IMG/VR virus record: IMGVR_UViG_3300035698_008060 | Coordinates: 1-22,252 of that record | DNA: 22,252 nt | Reading direction: 5' to 3' (one strand) | Origin: a virus | Shown: positions 7,589 through 15,269 of the stretch, in pieces | How the letters are laid out: every line of letters starts with the position of its first letter | Position numbering within the stretch: the first letter of the stretch is position 1 | Program-made: the position numbers and the translations under genes | The notes under the pieces: model-generated | Told to the model about the DNA's origin: nothing | Seen by the model: only the letters and a program-made list of their open reading frames with translations | Databases searched by the model: none

Positions 7589-8101
7589 ATGCGATCAGCA
7601 ATATTCACAAACTTTACAGATCACGATTTTACCGGCCATTGGAATGGACGAGCAAGAACAGTACCGGCAGGAGAAAAACTATCAATGCCTGACTACCTTG
7701 CAAGACATTACGCAAAACACCTTACAAATAGAGAGCTTTTGCGTAGAGATAAAAAAGGCAATTTCATTCATAAGAATGGAGACCGATTTACCTCTCCAAA
7801 AAAAGAAGAAGATGTATCACAGTTCATGGAACTCTTCAATCAGGCTTACACAGAAGAACTTGAAGAAGCCGTTGGTGAAGATGAAGATGACATTGATGCA
7901 TTGATTTCATCAGTAAACACAAACAAGAAGGCCAAAGCAAAAGGCAAAAAGAAAGAATGTTGCGGATCTCTAAGTACACGCCACAAGGCTGCGTGCAAAG
8001 GTGTTCCAGCAAAAACGCCCGACACAGAAGACGATGAAGAGCGAGATGATCGTGGCACAGACGACGACGAAGATGACTTTGAAAATAAACCAATAGCATA
8101 G
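7589..8101 (+). CDS. Phage structural-cassette protein with acidic C-terminus
   Basis: A 170-aa protein in two parts. Residues 1-55 form a compact domain with DFTGHWNGRARTVPAGEKL and HYAKHLTNREL, a pattern I recall from conserved hypothetical proteins next to capsid genes. Residues 55-170 are charged and probably disordered: a Lys-rich stretch (KKAKAKGKKKECC), four cysteines in total between about residues 120 and 140, and a long Asp/Glu tail. The cysteines may bind metal, although the spacing is loose. Function unknown; a head accessory or connector role is inferred from position only. The start is T-ATG, 46 bases after the hairpin. Confidence 0.75.
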   Translation: MRSAIFTNFTDHDFTGHWNGRARTVPAGEKLSMPDYLARHYAKHLTNRELLRRDKKGNFIHKNGDRFTSPKKEEDVSQFMELFNQAYTEELEEAVGEDEDDIDALISSVNTNKKAKAKGKKKECCGSLSTRHKAACKGVPAKTPDTEDDEERDDRGTDDDEDDFENKPIA

Positions 8102-8102
8102 T

Positions 8103-8573
8103 ATGTCAATTACCAGTAGTACATTTTCAAGGGATGCAAACTATGTCCCTATCACAACACTTGGGCTTATAACTTCTAAAACCATGGTATTTGATGGTGC
8201 AACGGTGAATGATCCTGGAGATTTTAACGGTACCGGAAACCCCGCTACACTTTTTGTGGTCACAGGTACGGTATCAGTTAATGTTGTGGGATTTTGTACT
8301 ACTGATTTGGCGGGTGCGGCAGCGACTATTGAATTGGGCGTGGCTTCATCCACTGCAGCACTTGGGGATCAACAGACAGCAACAGACGTGAATCAGCACA
8401 TGTCTTTCCATGATGCAGTACTTGCCATTGGCGGCAATGTGGATGGTCACTCTCATGTTGTTGATGAAAACGTCATCCAAACAGTCGGCACAGCAAATAT
8501 CACATCCGGTGCGCTTGTGTACTATTGTTGGTGGGTTCCACTAAGCACAGACGGTAATGTAGTAGCAGCATAA
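8103..8573 (+). CDS. Small virion protein with RDANYVP N-terminal motif
   Basis: A 156-aa, Thr/Val/Gly-rich beta protein. Residues 10-19 (RDANYVPITT) match the motif that opens the proteins at 9284 and 9558, suggesting a shared docking segment. The remainder (SVNVVGFCTTDLAGAAATIELGV and similar) reads as a beta-sandwich of the kind found in tail appendages and decoration proteins. The start follows the previous stop by one base (TAG-T-ATG). I infer a virion-surface role; the exact function is unknown. Confidence 0.7.
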   Translation: MSITSSTFSRDANYVPITTLGLITSKTMVFDGATVNDPGDFNGTGNPATLFVVTGTVSVNVVGFCTTDLAGAAATIELGVASSTAALGDQQTATDVNQHMSFHDAVLAIGGNVDGHSHVVDENVIQTVGTANITSGALVYYCWWVPLSTDGNVVAA

Positions 8574-8574
8574 T

Positions 8575-9282
8575 ATGAGACTTCTTGATCCACAAAAAGT
8601 TTCATCAGACAAAAAAGAGGTGGACGTTGCAAGGGAAAAACGAGTGGTGGCAATGAGCAGAGCCGAAACGGCCCTCGTTGAACGCTTGAACCTTGCAAAG
8701 AAACAACACGAGGATGGTATCAGTTTGATGGATGAAGAACACACGGAGCACAAAACTACGCTCCGAGAAGAAATCGAAGGACTTAAAAGCGAAGTCATAG
8801 GTTTAGAACAACGAAAAAAGGACGCATTGATGCCAATCAAAAAGCGCGTTAGAGAAGCCCGAGAGTTCGAGTTGATAAATGATATGTTTTCTCTATTTGT
8901 CGAGCTGTGGGGCGAAGCAGTGGCCTCTCACGATGATTCAGTGGAAGATATGGCTATGGATTTACAGGACAAAGCCATGGACTTGCACGAAAGACAGGAA
9001 GACGTAGAGAAAAAAGAAGGGGAAGCAAAGAAGACGTCCGAAGAAGTCGCGGCGTCTACAAAGAGACTTACTGGCCAATGGCTCGAGTATCACAAGCGTG
9101 TGGATGCTATCAATAAAGACTTCTCACAGCGAGAACTTGAACACAGAGCAGAAGGCAAGAGACTCGCATCATTGAAATCAGCACTTGACTTGAAAGAAAA
9201 GGAACAAAAGGACGAACGCAGAGCTTTGCAAGATGGATACCAAACACTTGCCAAGGCACAAAAAGAAATAATGGGAAACTAA
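8575..9282 (+). CDS. Coiled-coil protein of the structural cassette
   Basis: A 235-aa, highly charged, almost wholly helical protein with heptad-like patterns over residues 15-100 and 120-230 and a short less-charged centre (FELINDMFSLFVELWGEAV, about residues 98-116). No cysteines, signal peptide or membrane helix. The start is one base after the preceding stop (TAA-T-ATG), and the next gene follows in the same way. It sits among fibre-like proteins, so a trimeric fibre shaft or an assembly chaperone is possible. I recognise no family. Confidence 0.75.
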   Translation: MRLLDPQKVSSDKKEVDVAREKRVVAMSRAETALVERLNLAKKQHEDGISLMDEEHTEHKTTLREEIEGLKSEVIGLEQRKKDALMPIKKRVREAREFELINDMFSLFVELWGEAVASHDDSVEDMAMDLQDKAMDLHERQEDVEKKEGEAKKTSEEVAASTKRLTGQWLEYHKRVDAINKDFSQRELEHRAEGKRLASLKSALDLKEKEQKDERRALQDGYQTLAKAQKEIMGN

Positions 9283-9283
9283 T

Positions 9284-9556
9284 ATGGCACAAGCACCAAG
9301 AGACGACAATTATGTACCGGTTGCCCTTGGTGTGCTCGACTCTGACGGTGAAACCCCCATGCCACTAGAGGCAGACCCTACTACCCACTTTCTAGTAATG
9401 GAGGATAACAACAACGGGGCTGATAATTCAGGCAATAATGCTTATAGGGATCAAAACAGTGTGACCACACTTCTCGCAGTTTCAGAGAGCGATGGTTTAA
9501 CACCTGTACCACTGTATGTCGATTCAAATGGCATGTTACTCGTAGACTCAAATTAA
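9284..9556 (+). CDS. 90-aa protein made of two RDxN-VP modules
   Basis: Consists of two diverged copies of one module, residues 6-38 and 55-87, each running RDxN(Y/S)V...G(V/A)xxSDGxTPxPL(E/Y)xD...LV, joined by an Asn/Gly-rich linker. A single copy opens the next protein (9558). Junctions on both sides are stop-T-ATG. It probably makes a small virion component or adaptor that binds the same partner as the fibre protein; this is inferred from the shared module. No catalytic or metal-binding residues are seen. Confidence 0.75.
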   Translation: MAQAPRDDNYVPVALGVLDSDGETPMPLEADPTTHFLVMEDNNNGADNSGNNAYRDQNSVTTLLAVSESDGLTPVPLYVDSNGMLLVDSN

Positions 9557-9557
9557 T

Positions 9558-10922
9558 ATGGAAGCAAAACGTGACGACAACAATATACCAACACTCTTGG
9601 CGGTATCAAACGCAGACGGCATTACACCGGTGACTCTTTATGCAGACCCAACGACGCATAGGCTTCTTGTTGGTATGGCTGATATTGCTGTCTCAGACCT
9701 TGCAAATGGAACAGATGGAGAACTTATCACATGGGATGCAAACGGAGCCCCAACAACAGTAGCCGTTGGAACAGCGGGCCAAGTGCTAAAAAGTAATGGA
9801 GCAGGAGCAGAGCCAACATTCCAAAACGCCGAAGGTGGTGGGGATGTGTCAAAAGTAGGTACTCCGGTCAATAGCCAAGTGGGTGTATGGACAGGAGACG
9901 GAACAATTGAAGGTGCCGCAAGTCTCACATATGATGGCTCAAACTTCCAACTCACAGGTGATATTGGTGCTACTGGCGCGCGCATCACCAAAGGCTGGTT
10001 TACTGATTTACTAGTAACAAACGCTATTGCCGGTTCTGTCACAGGAAACGCGGGCACAGTTTCGACGATTACAGGTCTCGCACCTGACACAGCGACAACA
10101 CAAGCAACGCAGGTGAACATCACAACGATGGCCAACCTCACATCAATTCAAGGTTTAACGGTCACACTTGCCGATGCTGGCGCAGATGCTCTACTTGGAT
10201 GGGATGATACAGCAAGCGCATATGAAAACCTCACACAAGCAGAAGTGCTTGCCGTTATAGGTTCTGCCGGTCTTACAGCCCAGGGGGTTGTGGAATTGGC
10301 GACCATCGCGGAAACAAACACAGGGACAGATGCAACAAGAGCCGTTACACCAGATGGACTAGATGGATGGACTGGATCAACGCAGGTTGTCACACTTGGT
10401 ACGATTGCAACAGGGAATGTTGACGCGGCAGTGTCAGCATCAAGTGTCACAGTAGCAGGAAAGATCGAAGTCGCGACAGCGGCTGAAACCACAACAGGAA
10501 CGGACGCTACTAGAGCGGTATCACCTGACGGACTTGCTGGATCAGACTTTGGCAAAAGGGTTATTGTCATCCAAGCATTTGAATCTGACGCAGCGGTCAC
10601 AACGGGTAACGGAACAATCGGAGTACCTATCACAGCAGAGCTCAACGGTTACAATATCGTTGGGGCGCAGGCAAATGTTTATGTAAAAGGTATTACAGGA
10701 GCCACGGATATTCAAATCCGCAGACAGAGGGGTGCGGCAAATGCGGATGTCCTCTCAACTAAGGTCACTATTGGTGATGAATATTTCGCTGCAGATGGTG
10801 CAGTGGATGCTTCAAACGATGACCTCGCCACTGGCGACATGGTGTTTGTGGATGTAGATGCTATCCATAGCGGTACAGCACCAAACGGGCTATCAGTCGC
10901 AATAACTGCTCAACTCCCATAA
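9558..10922 (+). CDS. Tail fibre-like protein
   Basis: A 454-aa protein. Residues 5-38 form an RDDNNIP module shared with the preceding gene, probably the virion attachment end. Residues 51-90 carry the TAGQVLKSNGAG pattern and about 150-172 the GSVTGNAGTVST pattern, both frequent in phage fibres. Residues 243-268 and 301-326 are two copies of the short fibre repeat (ELATIAET...TDATRAVTPDGL). The last 120 residues look like a separate beta domain, perhaps the tip. The function, contacting the host surface, follows from these repeats. Neighbouring genes are joined by stop-T-ATG. Confidence 0.82.
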   Translation: MEAKRDDNNIPTLLAVSNADGITPVTLYADPTTHRLLVGMADIAVSDLANGTDGELITWDANGAPTTVAVGTAGQVLKSNGAGAEPTFQNAEGGGDVSKVGTPVNSQVGVWTGDGTIEGAASLTYDGSNFQLTGDIGATGARITKGWFTDLLVTNAIAGSVTGNAGTVSTITGLAPDTATTQATQVNITTMANLTSIQGLTVTLADAGADALLGWDDTASAYENLTQAEVLAVIGSAGLTAQGVVELATIAETNTGTDATRAVTPDGLDGWTGSTQVVTLGTIATGNVDAAVSASSVTVAGKIEVATAAETTTGTDATRAVSPDGLAGSDFGKRVIVIQAFESDAAVTTGNGTIGVPITAELNGYNIVGAQANVYVKGITGATDIQIRRQRGAANADVLSTKVTIGDEYFAADGAVDASNDDLATGDMVFVDVDAIHSGTAPNGLSVAITAQLP

Positions 10923-10923
10923 T

Positions 10924-12069
10924 ATGAAGAAACGGCTCGCAGGTAAAAATTCAAGAGAACGGGCAAAAATCAACTCTGAGGCGATTGCCAAGATTGACAT
11001 GCGGGGCGAGTTTACAAAAGGCGCTCTCCGTATTGAGATTGTAGAAACCCCCGTGGCCATTAGCGTGAATGACGTTAATGGTGTTGAAATGTACGTCAGA
11101 GCTTGGAAAAACGACAAACAGCTCGGTTTCGGAGCGATCGGTGATGTAGAAATCGAACGCATCCGCGTTTTCAACCCACCAGTAAGAACACCTGAAGGAA
11201 ACGGAACACGTACTCTAAAAAACAAGCGCTTCTACAAAGGTGCAGGTGCATACGAAGAAAAACTTATATTTCGGGACAATTTCATTAATGATCCTCTCAA
11301 AGCGATTCAAGCAGATCTCCACCACACTATCGGACTTATAGGGAAAGAAAACACAAAGATCACTATTGGTAAAAGAGGTAGGACAACATCAACTTTCTAC
11401 CCAGATGCCAGCCCAGAATCAACATCAGTTGATGGTGCTGTAAGACACAGCACAGGAGCTGGTGGCTCTGGTGTGGCTTGGTCTACTCTTGTAGCAGCCG
11501 CAGGAACAAGCGCAACAGACAGTGCAGCAGAAGATGCCGTCGTAGGTATTGAAGCAGACTCTACAACGGACAAGTTCCGTATTTTGTACAGATCCATTCG
11601 TTTGTTTGATACCTCAGCACTTCCTGATACAGACGTTATCAGTTCAGCGGTATACTCCGACAGCACACAAAGCAAAACAGGTACAGATGTATTCGGCATT
11701 GCTTTCAATGTGTTTTCCTCCAACCCAGCGTCAAATACAGCTTTGGTAGCAGGAGACTTTGACAGTCTTGGCACAACACCATTTGCAACTGAGATTGCAT
11801 TTGCTGGAATGTCTGGTTCAGAAGGAACATACAATGACTTTGTTCTAAATTCCGCTGGTATCGCAGCCATTGTAAAAGATGGTATTACCAAGTTTGGTGT
11901 TCGTGAGAGTAACTTCGATGCTCCTGACTCAGCTCCTACATGGTCAAACGGAGCTTTTGCGGCCGTTACATTCAACAATGCAGAAGAAACAAGCACAACG
12001 AAAGATCCAAAACTTGTTGTCACACATGCAGCAGGTGTCACATTTACACCTAAAATATTAATGTACTAA
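10924..12069 (+). CDS. Probable receptor-binding or appendage protein
   Basis: A 381-aa protein in two parts. Residues 1-130 are basic and charged (KKRLAGKNSRERAK, then strands around VAISVNDVNGVEMYVRAW). The C-terminal region has a beta-sandwich-type pattern I recall from modules attached to phage surface proteins: YRSIRLFDTSALPDTDVISS, NVFSSNPASNTALVAGDFD, LNSAGIAAI and a terminal KLVVTHA strand. That resembles carbohydrate-binding-like folds with a jelly-roll layout. Adjacent to the fibre gene and one base from its neighbours. Glycan binding is inferred; no catalytic site is visible. Confidence 0.7.
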   Translation: MKKRLAGKNSRERAKINSEAIAKIDMRGEFTKGALRIEIVETPVAISVNDVNGVEMYVRAWKNDKQLGFGAIGDVEIERIRVFNPPVRTPEGNGTRTLKNKRFYKGAGAYEEKLIFRDNFINDPLKAIQADLHHTIGLIGKENTKITIGKRGRTTSTFYPDASPESTSVDGAVRHSTGAGGSGVAWSTLVAAAGTSATDSAAEDAVVGIEADSTTDKFRILYRSIRLFDTSALPDTDVISSAVYSDSTQSKTGTDVFGIAFNVFSSNPASNTALVAGDFDSLGTTPFATEIAFAGMSGSEGTYNDFVLNSAGIAAIVKDGITKFGVRESNFDAPDSAPTWSNGAFAAVTFNNAEETSTTKDPKLVVTHAAGVTFTPKILMY

Positions 12070-12070
12070 T

Positions 12071-12976
12071 ATGAAAAGCAGAACAGGACTCCGCAATCTA
12101 TACGGCAAACTGACTCTCGATTCAGGAGCCGACAATCTCGCACTTGGTGATGAGCTTATTATGGATAGTATTAGAGATATTGTTGCATCACCTCAAGATT
12201 GGGATTTCCTCGAAGATACCAAAACAAGCGTGACTGTAGCCGACCAGGCTGCATACAAGACGCCTGCACGTTTCAGAAAGATGGACTCTGTGAAGGTCAC
12301 AATCGGATCGACAAACTGGTACCCGACCGAAGTAAATGACCGCAAACGATGGGATTATCTCAACATGACGGCTTTCACGGCAGACATCCCGGAATTTTTC
12401 TATATTTATGCTGGCGAAGTGCATTTGTGGCCAACACCAGCAACTGCAGGCAACGTAATCACATTTGATTACTCTCTACAGGTACAGGACTTGAATATTG
12501 CGGATTACGCAACGGGAACAGTTGATATAATCACAAATGCAGCAAAAGGTATAACAGGGGACAGCACAGTATGGACAGCCCCAATGGCTGGTAGGTACAT
12601 CCGTGTGGCACGTGGAGACGTTGCTGCATCAAGCGGCGATCACGTCTGGTATGAGATCGACAGCGTAGCCTCAAACACAGTGCTCACACTCGTCAAAAAC
12701 TACGAGGGCACATCACTCACCACAGGGGCGGCAGCATCATACATTATCGGTCAAATGCCTATACTACCAGAGGATTACCATAACCTTCCGGTATACAACG
12801 CAGCCCGCATGTACTGGCTCACACGAGACCAAGTGAAAGCTGACAGGTACAAGGTGCTATTTGATGAAGGATTCAAGAAATTGGAGAGAGACCATGCCAA
12901 CAAAACATCGGACATGGAAGTCGATAGTCGAGACGAATTGATAGCCAATCCAAACCATTTCATTACTCTTACATAA
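12071..12976 (+). CDS. Head-tail adaptor (P22 gp4-like tail accessory)
   Basis: A 301-aa protein. The opening helices (DELIMDSIRDIVASPQDWDFLE) followed by VTVADQAAYKTPARFRKMDSVKV, then FYIYAGEVHLWPTPA, match the layout of short adaptor proteins that cap the portal in podoviruses. The C-terminal helix region (ILPEDYHNLPVYNAARMYW...ADRYKVLFDEGFKKLE) fits that family as well. About residues 150-235 look like an inserted beta module (TGDSTVWTAP...GRYIRVARGD). It would join the portal to the tail hub encoded next. Family assignment is by recalled pattern and gene order. Confidence 0.75.
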   Translation: MKSRTGLRNLYGKLTLDSGADNLALGDELIMDSIRDIVASPQDWDFLEDTKTSVTVADQAAYKTPARFRKMDSVKVTIGSTNWYPTEVNDRKRWDYLNMTAFTADIPEFFYIYAGEVHLWPTPATAGNVITFDYSLQVQDLNIADYATGTVDIITNAAKGITGDSTVWTAPMAGRYIRVARGDVAASSGDHVWYEIDSVASNTVLTLVKNYEGTSLTTGAAASYIIGQMPILPEDYHNLPVYNAARMYWLTRDQVKADRYKVLFDEGFKKLERDHANKTSDMEVDSRDELIANPNHFITLT

Positions 12977-12978
12977 GT

Positions 12979-14769
12979 ATGGCAAAAAAGATCATCACAA
13001 TTGGGAGCATCATTGGGGGTATTTCACCACTCGCGAATCTATCACAGGATGACCAATTTATGATGTCCATCGGTATTGACACTGACAAGCCTATTAGTAC
13101 TTCTGGGAAAGTAAAAACAGGGGGTATGATCTCCCCTTCTTTATACACAAAGTTTTCTGGGGCTGCATTGAACTCTGCCCCAATGTGGATTTTGACATCA
13201 CCAAAAAACACCAACGTGTACGTTTATTGTGCAAACGGTGAGCTAATTTCGTACTCAGCAGCTTTGTTTGATGAAACGGGCATTGATACACCAGCAGGAG
13301 GTGACGGATCAGGGGCGGCTTATTATAATAATTACTACTATCTCGGAACAAACGATTCCTCACTTGCCTATGATAACCAGACTGGAAACTTTGCCGTCGG
13401 ACTTACAGTAACAGGGGGCAGCTCAGGAGCAACAGGAGTCATCAAAGCGGATGATGACAATGGAGCAACAGGTGTTTTGTCACTCTCAGGTGTTACAGGT
13501 ACCTTCCAAAATAACGAAACCATCACAGATTCAGCAACAGGAAGCGCGACAACAAACGGAGTGATTGGCTCAGACATTTCACGTTATGGCCCGCTTGATG
13601 GTAACCCAGCAATGGAACACGGCGTGTGGACTGGCGCAACATTTGGAAATAAAACAGCACTTAACAATTTTTCAACAACAAACGCAGGTGGAGCCGTTTA
13701 CCCAAACAGACCAATGCATGTACATACAGGAAATAATAGGTTGTACTTTGGTGATTTTGTTGATGGCCAAGGTGTGATCCATGTCATCGAAACCAAGAAA
13801 GGTGCGTCTATTGAAGGAGAGATTGATAACAACTCCGCATATAACGTGCTTGACCTTCCATTCGGCTTTAGACCAACGGACATCGAAAGCTACGGGGATT
13901 TGCTTGTTGTTTCGGCATCACAAACCACGGACTCCATTATCAGACAAGGGCCATCAGCACTATTCTTCTGGGATACTATCTCAGGCCAATACGAAACACC
14001 AGTCACAGTGAAAGAATCTATCATCGGGGCATTGCTTAATGTCAATGGTGAAATTGTGGTATTCAGCGGAAACCAAAGCGGGAGCACTACCATCGGAAAA
14101 TATGCTGGCGGTTTTAGTGTGAGAAACATTGCCTTTCTTGAAGAAGGATATGCGCCATTCCCTGGTGCAGTGGATTACTACGGAGACAGGATTGTTTGGG
14201 GAGGACAAACAACATATCCTGAAAGCTCTGCCTCTGTGTTCTCGCTTGGCTTCAAAAACCCACAATTGCCAGGAGAAGCTTTACACAACATTGCCAAAAG
14301 CACAGCAGCAAGCACAACGCCTACAATCTGTGCCCTTAAATACGTGCAGCAAGCGTCTGGGTCAACCCCGCGTCTTGTTCTCGGGTGGATCTCAGGAATA
14401 ACATTTGGACTTGATACGCTTGGAGGCGTACCAGACGGCCTCTTCTTGAGCAAAATGTTCAACGTAGGGCAACCGTTCAAAATAACCAAAGTTCGCCTAC
14501 CACTTGATAGCGCCGTTGTATCAGGAGACACGATTATTCCGACCATAAGTGTAGACAATGAAAGTAAGGATTTTGCACTCAAAACGATCAACTTTGCCAA
14601 CTTTCCTGGTATACTAAACGTAATATATAAAACACCAGAGGCTACAAACAACACAACGGGTAGTGTTGGAGGCCAGCAAAACTTTCTGTTAAAACTTGAT
14701 TTTGGTGGTACAGAGTACAAATCTGTGATGCTCCCAATTCAAATAGAAATTGAGACACTTGACGACTAG
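12979..14769 (+). CDS. Tail hub/nozzle protein (P22 gp10 or T7 gp12-like)
   Basis: The 596-aa protein directly after the adaptor gene, where podoviruses encode the nozzle. Repeated beta-strand blocks with aromatic-Gly signatures (NNYYYLGTND, NRLYFGDFVDG, DRIVWGGQTTYP, PRLVLGWIS) suggest a beta-propeller core. About residues 135-195 hold an inserted module (VTGGSSGATGVI, SGVTGTFQNNETITD) that I recall as a mobile insertion in phage structural proteins. The C-terminal 130 residues read as a beta-sandwich (FKITKVRLPLDS ... VMLPIQIEIETL). Role: continues the DNA channel below the portal and carries appendages. The family call is moderate. Confidence 0.75.
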   Translation: MAKKIITIGSIIGGISPLANLSQDDQFMMSIGIDTDKPISTSGKVKTGGMISPSLYTKFSGAALNSAPMWILTSPKNTNVYVYCANGELISYSAALFDETGIDTPAGGDGSGAAYYNNYYYLGTNDSSLAYDNQTGNFAVGLTVTGGSSGATGVIKADDDNGATGVLSLSGVTGTFQNNETITDSATGSATTNGVIGSDISRYGPLDGNPAMEHGVWTGATFGNKTALNNFSTTNAGGAVYPNRPMHVHTGNNRLYFGDFVDGQGVIHVIETKKGASIEGEIDNNSAYNVLDLPFGFRPTDIESYGDLLVVSASQTTDSIIRQGPSALFFWDTISGQYETPVTVKESIIGALLNVNGEIVVFSGNQSGSTTIGKYAGGFSVRNIAFLEEGYAPFPGAVDYYGDRIVWGGQTTYPESSASVFSLGFKNPQLPGEALHNIAKSTAASTTPTICALKYVQQASGSTPRLVLGWISGITFGLDTLGGVPDGLFLSKMFNVGQPFKITKVRLPLDSAVVSGDTIIPTISVDNESKDFALKTINFANFPGILNVIYKTPEATNNTTGSVGGQQNFLLKLDFGGTEYKSVMLPIQIEIETLDD

Positions 14770-14771
14770 AT

Positions 14772-15266
14772 ATGGCAAAAGATGATTTCAAACAAGCTAC
14801 ATTACCGAAACCTAGCTCACCCCGTGAGCAGAAATTCTTTGAACAGAAATTCTTTGAACAGAAAACTTTTGACTATCGTTCATTGAATAACAAGCGGATA
14901 TATGAGAGCCATACGATCATATCAACGGCAGCGGCAACAGCAGCAAACTATGATGTATTCTGGATCGCGCCATTCCCTTGTATAGTGGTAGGAGTCACTG
15001 AGGAGCACAGGGTGGCTGGAACACATGGCAGTGCGGTGAGTCTCAATATAGAGAAGCTCACAGGCACACAAGCGCTTGGGGCAGGGGTAGACGTACTTGA
15101 AAGTGTCATCGACTTGAAAGGGACAGCAAAAACACCCGTCGAGGGAACGCTCACAAAAACACTAGCAAACAAACAACTGGCGAAAGGAGATCGATTGGCT
15201 ATGAAAGACGCTGGAACATTAACATCACTTGCAAATGTAACAGTAATAATTGAAATTAAATTCTAA
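14772..15266 (+). CDS. Small tail or surface structural protein
   Basis: A 164-aa protein. Residues 17-34 carry three tandem copies of EQKFF-type pentapeptides (E-x-K-x-F), encoded by a 15-base DNA repeat. Residues 48-164 form a compact beta domain (FWIAPFPCIVVGVTEEH ... TLTSLANVTVIIEIKF) of a type I recall from small proteins in marine phage tail and head regions. The start is two bases after the preceding stop. Function unknown; its position between the tail hub and ejection proteins suggests an appendage or decoration role. Confidence 0.7.
   Translation: MAKDDFKQATLPKPSSPREQKFFEQKFFEQKTFDYRSLNNKRIYESHTIISTAAATAANYDVFWIAPFPCIVVGVTEEHRVAGTHGSAVSLNIEKLTGTQALGAGVDVLESVIDLKGTAKTPVEGTLTKTLANKQLAKGDRLAMKDAGTLTSLANVTVIIEIKF
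14826..14870 (+). repeat. Three tandem copies of a 15-base repeat
   Basis: Copies at 14826-14840, 14841-14855 and 14856-14870, based on GAACAGAAATTCTTT. The first two differ by one base; the third is more diverged. The repeat length keeps the frame, adding EQKFF-like units to the N-terminus of the 164-aa protein, so slippage could change copy number without breaking the gene. Confidence 0.9.
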
Positions 15267-15269
15267 TAT

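Noticed and set aside
9638-10645. Long reverse-strand ORFs opposite the fibre gene (167 and 165 aa)
   Set aside because: They are antisense shadows of a repetitive Ala/Thr-rich gene, with Pro/Ser/Val-rich low-complexity translation and no start context.
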